64,000 nucleotides of DNA from Salticus scenicus (taxonomy: Eukaryota; Arthropoda; Arachnida; Araneae; Salticidae). Below, in pieces: positions 47,317-58,636 of the stretch. Both the position numbers and the translations under genes were made by a program. The stretch is taken from the NCBI GenBank assembly GCA_963930645.1, contig OZ005648.1, positions 274,522,403-274,586,402 of the forward strand. The letters are read 5' to 3'. Numbering within the stretch: position 1 is the stretch's first letter; each line of letters starts with the position of its first letter. The notes below the pieces were generated by a model. The model had not been told where the DNA came from, did no database searches, and was given only the letters and a program-made list of their open reading frames with translations.

Positions 47317-48574
47317 TGATATCTATCAATTGTCCTCGCACATAAAAATTGTTAATTTTATAAATATAAATGCTTTTTTTTTATTATATAACTGTTAACT
47401 TACCTTTTATTTGAATTTAAAAGTTTTCTTTACTTAAATTTCGGTCAGCCATCTTTGCCTGCATCACGATTTAACGATCAGTGTTTTGTTTACGTCGTTG
47501 CCATTGCCAATCTTGCTCTACATAATTTTTACTATTTTTGCTGTTGCCACTTCTATTAAAATAGTTATAGTAAATTGTATTTTCGACTGTGACCGTTGAG
47601 TGGCAATAGAAATGTGTTGTTTATATGTAGATTTTGACTTTTCAGTCAGTATAAAAAGATCGCGGCAGGCATGTTAAATGGCAGTTATCAGCAGTTGTCA
47701 GCAATGGCTAGCTAATCTTCAATTGGAAATGAAGTAGTTTTTGTGAGCAGCTTTAAGCTGTTGTTGGCTGAGCACTGGAGTATGTGCTTTTAGCGTTATT
47801 ACAGCTAAGCTAAATTATGCTCTTTTAGTTATTGTTTTTTAAGAAGCGATGGCTGCCGTTGTTGAAATTTTACATATGTTAAAAGTTGTTAAGTTTGTTA
47901 AGTCTGTTTTGACTTTTGTTCGTTTTTAAAGGATAAATTTTTTTGTCATTCGCGGGTGATGAGAAATGTTGAAATAAAAATTGATAATCTAAGTTTTTTG
48001 AAATGAGACCGTTAAATTTGTTTTTTTAATGATGTTATATAGTGTTTAGCTGTTTTTTAAACAGCGCTTGTTAAGTTTAAAAAGTTTGAAGTTAATTAAA
48101 AAGTTAAATTAAAGTCTTCTAAATTAAATCATATAGTGGATGAGCATAATCGTCTTCATTGCAACTTTATGTTAATACATCTTGTCTCACTTTTGCTGAT
48201 CAACCTGGCGATCGCGGAAGTATATTTTTTCGTCATATTTTCCTGCTGATCAACCTGGCGATCGCGGAAGCTCTGTGACGGTTCTTGAAGTGTATTGTCA
48301 GCTATATTTGATTGTGCTTATTACTCTGTCTGGTTCAACACCTGTAATAGGTAATCATGTTCTTGTTATAAATTTGAAAGCCTAATATATCTTTATATCT
48401 TGTTGAATAAAATTGTTTTTTTTGTTAAAACTTTAGTCTTTGATGTGTTATAACAGTTGAACACTGGTCGGGTTATTTTTTATTGAAACCCTTAAAACTT
48501 AAATATTAATGTTTCCACTGTATTTAATCTGCTTAATAGGAATCAATTAAAACATAGACTTTTAGAGTATATCA
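47317..48574 (+). repeat. Copia 5' LTR (1258 bp)
   Basis: Begins TGATATCTATCAATTG and ends GAGTATATCA (canonical TG...CA). It contains a candidate promoter region (AGTATAAAAAGATCGCGG at about 47648-47665) and two copies of GCTGATCAACCTGGCGATCGC at about 48197 and 48245. Nearly identical to 53351-54617. Confidence 0.95.
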
Positions 48575-48576
48575 TT

Positions 48577-48589
48577 TGGTTATGGGCAG
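48577..48589 (+). promoter_or_regulatory. Copia primer-binding site
   Basis: TGGTTATGGGCAG starts two bases after the 5' LTR. It matches the sequence complementary to the anticodon region of initiator Met-tRNA (GGTTATGGGCCC), the half-tRNA primer used by Drosophila copia and relatives. Confidence 0.75.
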
Positions 48590-48673
48590 TTTTTTTTGAG
48601 GGTGTCATCTTTTAAACTTGACCAGTTGTTTTTTCTTGTTTTCTGTATAATTGATAATTAGTAACTATTTAAA

Positions 48674-51600
48674 ATGGCTTATAATATTGTACCTCAAATC
48701 ACCAAGTTAAATGCAACTAACTATTCTGGTTGGAAGTGTGACATTAAATTTCTACTTATGGAAAAAAATGCTTATGATATCGTCACTGGTGACGAAACTA
48801 AACCCAAAGTTAGTGAAACCGTGACTGAGGAGGCAGTGCAAGACTTTAAAAGAAGGCAGAATGCTGGCATGTCAATTTTGTATCTAAATATTGATAGTGA
48901 ATTTAGAAGTTTAACAAGTGAATGTACTGACCCCTCAGAAGCGTGGAAAATCTTAAAAGTTAACTTCCAGCCAGATAGTAGAAGTCATCATACGAAACTG
49001 TTTTCTGAAGTAATGACATGTTTTTTAGAACCTGGCGAATCCATTGGTGTTTTTGCAGCTAGAATATCTAAAATTGCTGATCAGTTAAAATCCATTAATA
49101 AACCTATCGCAGATGAATATTTATGTTTTCAAGTTTTGAGATACCTACCTGATAAATTTGATCAGGTTGTTCAACAAATTCTTCGTTGGCCTGATAAGGA
49201 CTTTACCTTTAAGAAAATTATTATTGAGCTTTGTGCCGAGGAAACGCGTCTTCAACTTAGGAATTTTGATAAAAGTACAACGGAATGTTCTATTGAGGCC
49301 CAAAATGTAAAATTTAAACGTAGGCCTGCTGTTACTTGTTGGAGGTGTGGTAAAAAAGGGCATGTAATTAAAGACTGTAAAGTTAAATTAAATAGTGATC
49401 TAGCTGCAAAAGAAAAGAAAAAACCACTCAGAAGTAATTTTCCTAGGAGGGGTGGCTCCGGTCAACAGTCAAAACGTGATAAAACTCCTAAAGCTCAAAA
49501 TTTTATTGCAGAAGCAAACTTAAGTAGTTTTGATAGAGAGGGAAGCTGGGCTTATGATACAGCGGCCTCTCATCATTTCTGCAAAGACAAATCTTTTTTC
49601 TGTAATTTTTCTGAAATCTCTGGTGATGAGTTACACGTGGCTGTTGATGGTGTCACTTTTCCCATTACTGGCAAAGGTGAAGTGGAGTTGAATTTTAATG
49701 GGACTGTTATTAAACTCTGGAATGTTTTATACTCGCCGAACTTGCGGAAAAATCTTTTGAGTGGTTCTAGATTCGACCAGGGTGGTGCAAAATTTATTGG
49801 TGAGGCCGGCAAAATAAACGTGGTCGACAAGTATGGTGATTTCCTTTTCTCTGCTAAACTCCATGACGGGATTTATTATACATTTCCTAAAGTACTTAAA
49901 AACAAGCACAGTGTTAAATTGAATGGGGGGCAGAATTCTAATGAAAATCTAAATAATGCTGAAATTTCAGCTTTTCCTGTAATAAAACCTGTTAATATAA
50001 AAGATTTTGATACCTGGCATCTTCGTTTTGATCATCTAAGCCCTGATTTAATTTTTAATACTATCCGTAATTCTGCTGTTAAAGGTCTGCCCAATTTAAA
50101 ATCAGTTGATAATGTTTTTTGTGATCCCTGTCATGTGAGTAAGCAAAATCGTATTTCTTTTAAACCCTTAAGTCACTCTTCTTCCAAAAAACCTTTAGAT
50201 CGACTTTTTATGGATACTTGGGGTCCAATTAAAATTCCTGGAAAAAAAGGTGAACGTTTTTTCTTGTCTATAATAGATGATTTCTCTGGTAGATCATCCG
50301 TTTACCCCCTCCAAGAAAAATCTATGTGTTTTGAAGTATTTAAGAGACATGTTTTGAGGGCCGAAAGGTTTTTGGGAACCAAGTTGAAGTCGATCAGAAC
50401 TGACAATGGTAAGGAGTTTGATAATTAGACTTTTAAGGGTTTTCGTAGGGAAAATGGAATAAATCATGAATTGACCAACTTTTACACACCAGAAGAAAAT
50501 GGAGTTTGTGAAAGGTTCAACCAGACAATCATGAACTGTGTTCGGGCAATGTTAAAATCCAGTGGTTTATCTGATGATTTTTGGCCTGAAGCATGTTTAC
50601 ACTTTAATTATACGTGGAACCGTATTTGTCACGGTGGGAACTCTAAAACTCCATTTGAACTCTATTCAGGAAATAAACCTTCTGTTCGATATTTAAGACC
50701 ATTCGGTACTTTGACATATGTGGGTGTTCCAAAGGTCAGACGTAAGCACAAGTTAGACTCCAAATCAAAACGTGGTGTCCTTGTGGGCTATGCATTACGT
50801 ACTCGTGGTTACAGGGTCTGGTTGGAAGATGAGAAGAAAGTTGTGGAAACTATAAACGTATCTTTTGTTGAAGGCGGTGATGTTCTACGCAGTGGAGCGG
50901 TGATGGGCGACTCTTCTTTTGAGTTGGTGCTTGTCCCGGAGGAACAACCACGGCCCGTTGACCGGTACCTTCTTCATGGTCCGGAGCCTGGTACCTCTGG
51001 GGTCTTGCCCAGCGAGACTGAAGTTGTCGTCCCAGCCGTCTCTCCTGTTACTCCTGCTCCTCAAGTTACCCCCCATACTCCTTCTTCTAACTGGATGACC
51101 AATCCCATATGGTACCGGAAGGTTGTACCTCGTCCTAAGGGGAAAAAGGTCGATATTTACTGTTATCCTGATGGAGAGGGTAAAAAGTGTTGTCTAAGGT
51201 CACCTAATGATGTTGAAAATTTTTGTAATTCCAATAGTATCGATTTTAACCCTGCTGATTTTGATTTTTCTAAGTTTAATAATTTTTCTGGTGTTGTTAA
51301 TCCTAGTGTTATACCTTCCGCGTCCAGCACGACTAGTTGACTAGATGTGGTGGTCCCGAGAACGTATAAACAGGCTTTAAAATCTGCACAGTCTGAAGAG
51401 TGGCATGAGGCTATGCTGGAGGAATTGGAATGTATGGCCACGAGAGGAGTCTGGCATCTTGTGAAACTCCCTGAGAACAAAACTGCATTGGGAAACCGCT
51501 GGGTTTACACAGTAAAGCGTGACGAGTCGGGCAACATTGTCAGATACAAGGCTAGATTAGTTGCGCAAGGTTTCAACCAGGTCCAGGGTGAATCCTATGA

Positions 51601-52906
51601 TGAGACCTTTTCGCCTGTAATAAATTTTTCTGTTGTAAGATTTTTTTTTCTCTCTTTTAGTCTCATGTTACGGTTGGTTTAATGTACAGTGTGATGTCAA
51701 GTGTGCTTATCTGTACGCTCCCTTAGGGGATGAGATTTACATGAGGCAACCAGTTGGCTTTGCTGAAAAAGGTAGAGAGGACTGGGTTTGTAAACTGGAT
51801 AGAGCACTGTACGGATTACATCAATCAGGCAGGTTGTGGTTTTATGAATTAAATAAAGTGTTGTTGGAACTTGGTTTTAATAAATTTGAAAATTGTAACT
51901 GTGCATATTCGTATTATGATTTCTCTGTTTTACTGGTTTATGTTGATGACATCGTTGTTTTTGCCAGGACTGAATCTCAAGCTAATGACATTTTAAGTTT
52001 ATTGAAACCTAAGTTTGATTTGAAAATTTTGGGTGTCACACGCAAGTTGTTAGGTGTGGAGTTTGAGTACACAGATACAGGTGTTTTGATTCATCAAAAT
52101 CAATATATTGATGAAGTGAGTAAAAGATTTCAAAATCACCGGGTACCTATCTCCTCCTTGCCTATCGTTAAAGGTATCCAGTTTTCAAAGAGTGATTGTC
52201 CTGTTATTCAAGCAGACATCGATGAAGCTTCTCATTTACCTTATAGAAATCTTTTAGGTTGTATTTCTTTCATTTCAAATCGTACAAGACCTGATATCGC
52301 ATATGCCACTAACATTTTCTCACAGTTCCAACAAAATCCAGGCATTAAACATTGGCAGGGCTTACTTAAACTCCTAGGATATATAAAATTCACCAGTCAA
52401 TATAAGCTCCATCTTAAATGCACACAAGTTAAATTAATTTCTTATTCTGATGCTGATTTCGCTGCTAATAGGGACGATTATGTTTCTATGGGTGGCCAGT
52501 TAATTCTTTTGATAGTGCTGCTGTTTCTTGGCATACTAATAAACAAAAGGGGATTACTATTTCAACAATGGAGTCAGAATTTGTTTCTATGTGTGATTGT
52601 GTTCGTGAGCAGGATTGGTTTTACAATATTCTATGTGAGTGTTCTGGTTTAAATCTTATAGAAAATAATTTTGATATACCTACCTTATATGCTGATAATC
52701 AGGCTGCCATACGTTTTACAAAGTCCAGGATTGAGAATTTCCATACACGTCATGTTAATATTAAACTATTTTTCATAAGGGATTGGTTTGATGAGGGTAA
52801 ATTTCATATTGAGTATATTTCCTCTAAATTAAATCTTGCCGACCCATTTACGAAGCCGTTGACAAAAAATGATTTATTAAAATTTATAAAAGTGATTTTT
52901 ATATAA
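48674..52906 (+). pseudogene. Copia gag-pol, two in-frame stops and two frameshifts
   Basis: The first ATG after the primer site (48674) opens gag, starting MAYNIVPQITKLNATNYSGW. A CCHC knuckle (CWRCGKKGHVIKDC) lies near residue 222 and the protease site (YDTAASHH) near residue 295. Integrase follows, with its H..H..C..C finger from residue ~449, catalytic D in FMDTWGPI (~513) and IRTDNGKEF (~576), and the E in PEENGVCERFNQT after the first break. Reverse transcriptase has GNRWVYTVK, YKARLVAQGFNQV and the YVDDIVVFA box (51939-51965); RNase H has SYSDADFAANRDD. Breaks are a TAG at 50426-50428, a TGA at 51338-51340, a frameshift at the nine-T run 51641-51649, and a second near 52505 that returns to the original frame. 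All key motifs survive, so the decay is recent or partly sequencing error. The product would replicate the element through a virus-like particle; this copy should not encode it intact. Confidence 0.95.
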
Positions 52907-53336
52907 AACTTTTGTACTTGAATTGGTTTTCTTTGCTTGGTATTTCTTCGCTTTGCAGATGTTTTTCATAATTTTTATGTTACGTTATCATGGTGTGAAT
53001 GTGTGTGTGTGAAATCGTGAGGCGCCTTGCGTATTTGTTCATTTTGTATATATTCATTTTTCATAATTTTCCATATATTGTATATATATCCATTATATTT
53101 ATTCTTGTACATAAAATTGAATTGCATAATATATATAATGTATTTTTCATATCACCCTTTTCTTTAGTATGTCTGCGGGGTGGAGAGTTGTACTTCATCA
53201 CTTGAAAACCTGAAATTTTTGTCAATGATTATCTTCGTAATAACTAGTTTATTGTATCACTTGTGATACTTTTTATGGACTGTGGGGAATCTCATGATGG
53301 TATTTTGTTAATTAAATTTATTTTATTTTATATGCT
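52907..53336 (+). other. Copia 3' untranslated region
   Basis: Between the gag-pol stop and the polypurine tract. A short frame here has no recognisable content. Confidence 0.7.
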
Positions 53337-53350
53337 GTGGTGGGGGGCAT
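53337..53350 (+). promoter_or_regulatory. Copia polypurine tract
   Basis: GTGGTGGGGGGCAT lies directly before the 3' LTR, the position where plus-strand priming occurs in LTR retrotransposons. Confidence 0.75.
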
Positions 53351-54617
53351 TGATATCTATCAATTGTCCTCGCACATAAAAATTGTTAATTTTATAAATA
53401 TAAATGCTTTTTTATTATTATATAACTGTTAACTTACCTTTTATTTGAATTTAAAAGTTTTCTTTACTTAAATTTCGGTCAGCCATCTTTGCCTGCATCA
53501 CGATTTAACGATCAGTGTTTTGTTTACGTCGTTGCCGTTGCCAATCTTGCTCTACATAATTTTTACTATTTTTGCTGTTGCCACTTCTATTAAAATAGTT
53601 ATAGTAAATTGTATTTTCGACTGTGACCGTTGAGTGGCAATAGTAATGTATTGTTTATATGTAGATTTTGACTTTTCAGTCAGTATAAAAAGATCGCGGC
53701 AGGCATGTTAAATGGCAGTTATCAGCAGTTGTCAGCAATGGCTAGCTAATCTTCAATTGGAAATGAAGTAGTTTTTGTGAGCAGCTTTAAGCTGTTGTTG
53801 GCTGAGCACTGGAGTATGTGCTTTTAGCGTTATTACAGCTAAGCTAAATTATGCTCTTTTAGTTATTATTTTTTAAGAAGCGATGGCTGCCGTTGTTGAA
53901 ATTTTACATATGTTAAAAGTTGTTAAGTTTGTTAAGTCTGTTAAGTCTGTTTTGACTTTTGTTCCTTTTTAAAGGATAAAATTTTTCGTCATTCGCGGGT
54001 GATGAGAAATGTTGAAATAAAAATTGATAATCGAAGTTTTTTGAAATGAGACCGTTAAATTTGTTTTTTTAATGATGTTATATAGTGTTTAGCTGTTTTT
54101 TAAACAGCGCTTGTTAAGTTTAAAAAGTTTGAAGTTAATTAAAAAGTTAAATTAAAGTCTTCTAAATTAAATCATATACTGGATGAGCATAATCGTCTTC
54201 ATTGCAACTTTATGTTAATACATCTTGTCTCACTTTCGCTGATCAACCTGGCGATCGCAGAAGTATATTTTTTCGTCATATTTTCCCGCTGATCAACCTG
54301 GCGATCACGGAAGCTCTGTGACGGTTCTTGAAGTGTATTGTCAGCTATATTTGATTGTGCTTATTACTCTGTCTGGTTCAACACCTGTAAAAGGTAATCA
54401 TGTTCTTGTTATAAATTTGAAAGCCTAATATATCTTTATATCTTGTTGAATAAAATTGTTTTTTTTGTTAAAACTTTAGTCTTTGATGTGTTATAACAGT
54501 TGAACACTGGTCGGGTTATTTTTTATTGAAACCCTTAAAACTTAAATATTAATGTTTCCACTGTATTTAATCTGCTTAATAGGAATCAATTAAAACATAG
54601 ACTTTTAGAGTATATTA
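53351..54617 (+). repeat. Copia 3' LTR (1267 bp)
   Basis: Begins TGATATCTATCAATTG and ends GAGTATATTA, where the final CA of the 5' LTR has become TA. Other visible differences from the 5' LTR include an extra GTTAAGTCT copy near 53935 and single-base changes scattered along the length. Confidence 0.95.
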
Positions 54618-55323
54618 CATTTGGCACCAAATTCGAAACTATCGGACTAATATTTCTAATTCGTTTTCCACTTTTTCTGCTTTTAACTCCGTTAAAATAT
54701 CTATTTTTATGCAATCGCAGTGAATTCGAAGTCATTGAGATCACTTTTTGAATAGACATAGGTCTACATTTTAATTAATATCTCCGGAACTAATTAAAAT
54801 TTTTAAATTCTGTTTTCAGGAGCCCCTCGGGAAGGCTTCGGAGCACCCGTATGTCAAATTTTGTACTCCTGCGTTCAGTAGGGGCTGAACGTATAGATGC
54901 ACAGACAGACAGAGAGAGAGAGAGACAGGCAGACATCTTCTTTTATTATTACATATTGATAGATCATTTTGATTGACAAATCATTTTATTTGCAATACGA
55001 CATTGTATATTTCAATTTTTTTAGTATTGTGCTTTTAGTATGTATTTAAACCAGTAAAATAAAAATGCATAGCCTAATATTTTGTATTTAAATATTTTAT
55101 AGAATTTTTTTTTTTTTTTTTTTTTTTTTTTTGACTGTTGATATTGCAATTTTTTAAGAAAAAGCAATAATTCTGAATGTTAAACAAGCAAGAATTGATT
55201 TTGAAATTCTTATAATTACCGTGAGACAAGATAAATATGAATGTTTTCTGGACATGTATAAATTGTAATAAATTTAATATTTACCTGTACAGATTAAAAA
55301 AAAAAATATTAGTCTAAGCTGTA

Positions 55324-55550
55324 GGGCCCACCAGCGGCCGAGCAGTTCTATGCTCAAAGCTGGTAGACGTGATGTGCCGGGTTTGATCCTAGGGCACGCT
55401 CATCGACCAAATCGGTCAGAGTTTTTCATGGTTTTCTCCGAAACTTGTATACATACTGATTAGGACCCTTTAGAAAGACCCATACGGAGGGCACTACCCC
55501 TTAGGCCTAAAACACTAGAGTAGTCAATCAACCTTACTCCCAAAACACCG
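55324..55550 (+). mobile_element. tRNA-derived SINE, copy 2
   Basis: Starts GGGCCCACCAGCGGCCGAGC, with a B-box-like GGGTTTGATCC at about 55380 and the shared body phrases GGTTTTCTCCGAAACTTG, TTAGGCCTAA and TAGTCAATCAAC. Same family as 17870-18093, opposite strand. It sits inside the outer hAT-like element. Confidence 0.8.
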
Positions 55551-55821
55551 AAAATTCAAGCTATAAACAGGTACAAATATTTATACAATCAATAATAATA
55601 ATAATAAACAGATAAAAATTTATTAATAAATGATAAGTGTAATAAATGTAGATTATATAAATATAATTATTTTCAAATTCATATTAATTTACTGCCCACA
55701 TATATTATGTTTTACTTAAAGGAAAAAAAAAAAAAAAGAAAAATCCAGCCTTTTTGTGTTTTTACGACTTACGTGAAAATTCATAAGTAACTTTGGAATT
55801 TTAGAATTTCATAAATATTAA
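55551..55821. other. AT-rich spacer between SINE and second Helitron
   Basis: Belongs to the outer hAT-like element. Short ATA/AAT microsatellite (about 55591-55605) and an A run (55722-55736). Nothing else recognised. Confidence 0.5.
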
Positions 55822-57093
55822 TCTTATACTATTAAGTGAGCAATATTTGTATGTATATTTCACTGTTCTCGAAAACGGTAGCTCGGACAGTCATGAGATT
55901 TAACACAAAGGTGCCCCCCGAAGGATCATTGCGCACATCGAAGTCAGAATTTCGAATTTCTGTTTAGTTTTCTTTTAATTAATAAAAATATGAAAATAAT
56001 AAGCTAATAATAGCAAAAAATTAGCCATTTAAATTTAATCCATAATTTAATTGTTGCCAAAAAAAAAATAAATAAAAAATAAGAGTTTATTTTTTTTTCC
56101 AACAGGAAAATAAATACATTTATCTAAACGTGAACATACTAACACACTACTGATCGAAAACTTCCTAATTCGGCATATAGGTACCTGGAACCCTACAGGT
56201 GTGCACCTCATCGAGATATTTTCGAATTTCGAATTTGAATTTTTTAAATTAATGTTTTTTCGATTTTAAACATTGGCTTTTATGTTTCATTTTTCATGAA
56301 TTTATTCTTCTATTGTAATCGTCTGCGTATCTTAACAACGGCTATATTATGCAATTTATTTTTTATTTAATACATTTATTTGAGGGCGAATCTTTTTTCT
56401 CTTTTTAATTTATTATATTTATTGAAAATAAAATGGTAATGCAGTAGAAAAAATTAAATATATTAAATTTAAAAACGTATTTATAACAGTTATGTTTACG
56501 TATAATTTTTGTAGTATAACAACAATTATTTTTCATTTGTTAATTTAATTTCTTTAAAAGTTTTTTTTTTCTAATTTATAGTATTTGTCAGGAAATAATG
56601 GTAGTATATAGTAGAAAGGATTAAACTGATTGGAATTTATTTGTTTTTTATGTATTTAATTCCTTCTAAAAGAAAATCTACTTTTTATTTTATTTCATTA
56701 CATTGGTCGGAATCAAATTGTAATACAGTGTAAATAGCATGAGCAATAAAATACTTGGTTCAAAAACTAAAATATTTAATAGACGCTGAGATACAGTTAT
56801 CTTTAAAATTGTAGTTCTTAAATAATGGCAGACCCACCTATCGTCAATAAATACCCATATTGAAATACATAGGAAAGAGATTTCTGCAGGCAGTGGGAAC
56901 CTGCTCCCGATACAGTGCAGGCAGAGAAAGAGCTGCCGTGGTCAGCGAGTACCTGATGCAAGGTCTAGAGCGATTCCAATGTAATTATTTTAGTTTTTAT
57001 TTATAATGTGATGGGTGAAAAATAAATAATGATCCAATTCTTTTGGATATTCATTTAAATATAGTGGCCAGCGAAGCGGGCGTAGCCTGCTGG
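55822..57093 (+). mobile_element. Non-autonomous Helitron, ~1.27 kb
   Basis: Starts TCTTATACTATTAAGTGAGC after an A (55821), a 5' end typical of arthropod Helitrons, including the following CGAAAACGG and GCTCGGACAG phrases. The 3' end has the hairpin GCGGGC-GTA-GCCTGC (one G-T pair), embedded in CCAGC...GCTGG, and stops at CTGG before a T (57094). No Rep-helicase coding sequence. The interior shows only short, degenerate frames. Confidence 0.8.
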
Positions 57094-57403
57094 TATAAAT
57101 AAACACAAACATACAAAATATATCTATGCATACTTTGTATATATTTCTTAGGTGATAAACCAGTATATTTACCTAATTTTTTTTAAATTATCTGCAAATT
57201 GTTTTAAGATTTGTTAATTTATAAACAGCATATTTAGATATTCACTTATCACTTGTATATGGCAAATATTACTAATTCCTATTTCTAACTAGATTCTGGC
57301 CCATTTTATAGAAGTTGAATTTTGACAATACAGGTTTTTGACAGTTTAAACCTTTGTCATGTCAAAAACCACTTTTTGATGTCAAAAACCCAACCCTGGA
57401 TTG

Positions 57404-58242
57404 CAGGGTTGCCAACTGCTCCGATTTCTGCGGAGTTTCTCCGAAAAATTTTAAAAACTCCGCAATGTCATTTCGATGCTCCGCAAATTCAGTCTTGACC
57501 ACTTAGCTAAATATTTTTTATTAAATACATAAAACTGAATAGTGGCAAACACTGGAAAAAAAAAAAACTATTTTTCTTTTTTGATTGTGCATTTCCAACA
57601 GCTGCCGCATAAAACATTATTCTTTTAATTTTATTTTTTATCTATGAAAGCGCTTCAACTCCTTTTTGAAAATAAAAAAAAATAACATAACTAACTTTTA
57701 CAATCTAGCTGAAGTTTCTTCAACACGCTTCATCATACAGTACTCATAAATAAATAGTAAAGAAAAAACATTCTAGTGGTAGGCATTGCTTAATCAAAAT
57801 ATTGCTTACTCAGAACAGGAACAAGTGTTTGTTTACATTAGCTAATAGCGTGTTTAATTAAAACCACAAGCTGAAAGGGGGGAAGAAAGAAACCCAATTC
57901 TATGATTATACAGTATTTTTATTTTCTTTTAAACTATATCAATGTTTCACTTATCTTAATCCTTAATAGGTCGTTAAAAAATAATACTTTCTGATGAAAA
58001 AAATTGTTTATTTTAATTATTTATCGATAAAAATAAGGGATTCAGAGCTACTGAACTTTAATGCCGATTGACAACTCAAGGGATCTAAGACCAGGAAGGA
58101 GTATCTTCCATAGTAGTTTCTTTTTTTCTTTTTTTTAAATGTATTTTTTAAATTTTTAAAATTGCTCCTCAAAGTAGCCTAAATGCTCCTCAAAATTTCC
58201 CTGAATACTCCTCAAACTGCTTTTGAAAAGTTGGCAACCCTG
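57404..58242. mobile_element. hAT-like non-autonomous element, 839 bp
   Basis: Terminal repeats CAGGGTTGCCAAC / GTTGGCAACCCTG are perfect over 13 bp. Subterminal blocks repeat CTCCG(C/A)A on the left and CTCCTCAAA on the right. The flanks share GGATTG (57398-57403 and 58243-58248), a probable shortened 8-bp duplication. It inserted at the very end of the outer hAT-like element, into that element's own target duplication. Confidence 0.75.
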
Positions 58243-58300
58243 GGATTGTTATTTGACATGATATAATATGACATATAATCTGAATTATGTAATTCTATGA

Positions 58301-58636
58301 CATATAATTGAGGGGGACTACCACCTCCCCTCAACCCCTCATTCAATTACAGTGAATACATTTATTGCTAAAATAATCTGGTGCATCACACACATGATTT
58401 TTCTCTTACCCTGAAAATTAATACTATAAATACAGATTGGAGATTAAAGGGAAAAATAATGATTTACATAAACCTATGTTAAAACAATTCAAATTAGACT
58501 TCGGAACAGTTTTATTTGACAGTTAATTCTATGTGAGGGGGCTATCGACCCCTCAAATCCCCGTTTCATTATTGTACACACATTTATTTTGAAGTCAAAT
58601 CTGCTATGTTATTAAATTCAAAAGTTCATTTAAAAT
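58301..58636 (-). repeat. Right inverted-repeat arm, inner part
   Basis: Reverse complement of about 1360-1640, with shared GTTCCGAAGTCTAAT, GGTAAGAGAAAAATCATG and ATTAAATTCAAAAGTTC. It continues at 63346 after the insertion 58637-63337. An extra CCCCTCAACCCCTCATT block at 58327-58343 suggests a second, partial unit of the same repeat. Confidence 0.75.

Larger units (their letters stand above)
47317..54617 (+). mobile_element. Full-length Copia LTR retrotransposon (Pseudoviridae type), broken
   Basis: The 7.3-kb element has two LTRs, the 5-bp target duplication CATTT on both sides (47312-47316, 54618-54622), a primer-binding site, a polypurine tract and one gag-pol region in the Copia domain order (gag, protease, integrase, reverse transcriptase, RNase H). 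The two LTRs differ by only some fifteen to twenty substitutions and a few short indels by eye, so the insertion is fairly recent. It sits in the opposite orientation to the Helitron it splits. Confidence 0.95.
45378..54963 (-). mobile_element. Non-autonomous Helitron, split by the Copia element
   Basis: On the minus strand it starts TCTATCAATATGTAATAATA right after an A (54964) and ends in a short hairpin (GCC GAA GGC within GCTGGTCGCCGAAGGCAGC) followed by CTAG and then a T (45377). An A-to-T insertion point, a TC start, a 3' hairpin and a CTRR end define Helitrons, which move by rolling circle without target duplication. Without the Copia insertion and its duplication it would be about 2.3 kb. 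It contains GACA microsatellite sequence at its 5' end (about 54900-54935) and tandem repeats near its 3' end. No Rep-helicase is present. Confidence 0.8.
44917..57398. mobile_element. Outer hAT-like element holding two Helitrons, a Copia and a SINE
   Basis: The ends are CAGGGTTGGCAGGTTTTTGAC on the left (44917) and, on the opposite strand, CAGGGTTGGGTTTTTGAC on the right (57398), with further inverted GTCAAAAACC blocks just inside both ends. The flanks GTATTGTT (44909-44916) and GATTGTT (split by the next element, 57399-57403 continuing at 58244) match except for one base, suggesting a decayed 8-bp duplication. Its own sequence (44917-45377, 54964-55323, 55551-55821, 57094-57398) is AT-rich and includes a direct repeat of about 100 bp at 45007 and 45264. 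Confidence 0.6.

Noticed and set aside
53007..53205. Short hydrophobic frame after Copia gag-pol as an envelope-like gene
   Set aside because: It is a low-complexity frame in the 3' untranslated region with no motif; Copia elements of this type normally lack one.
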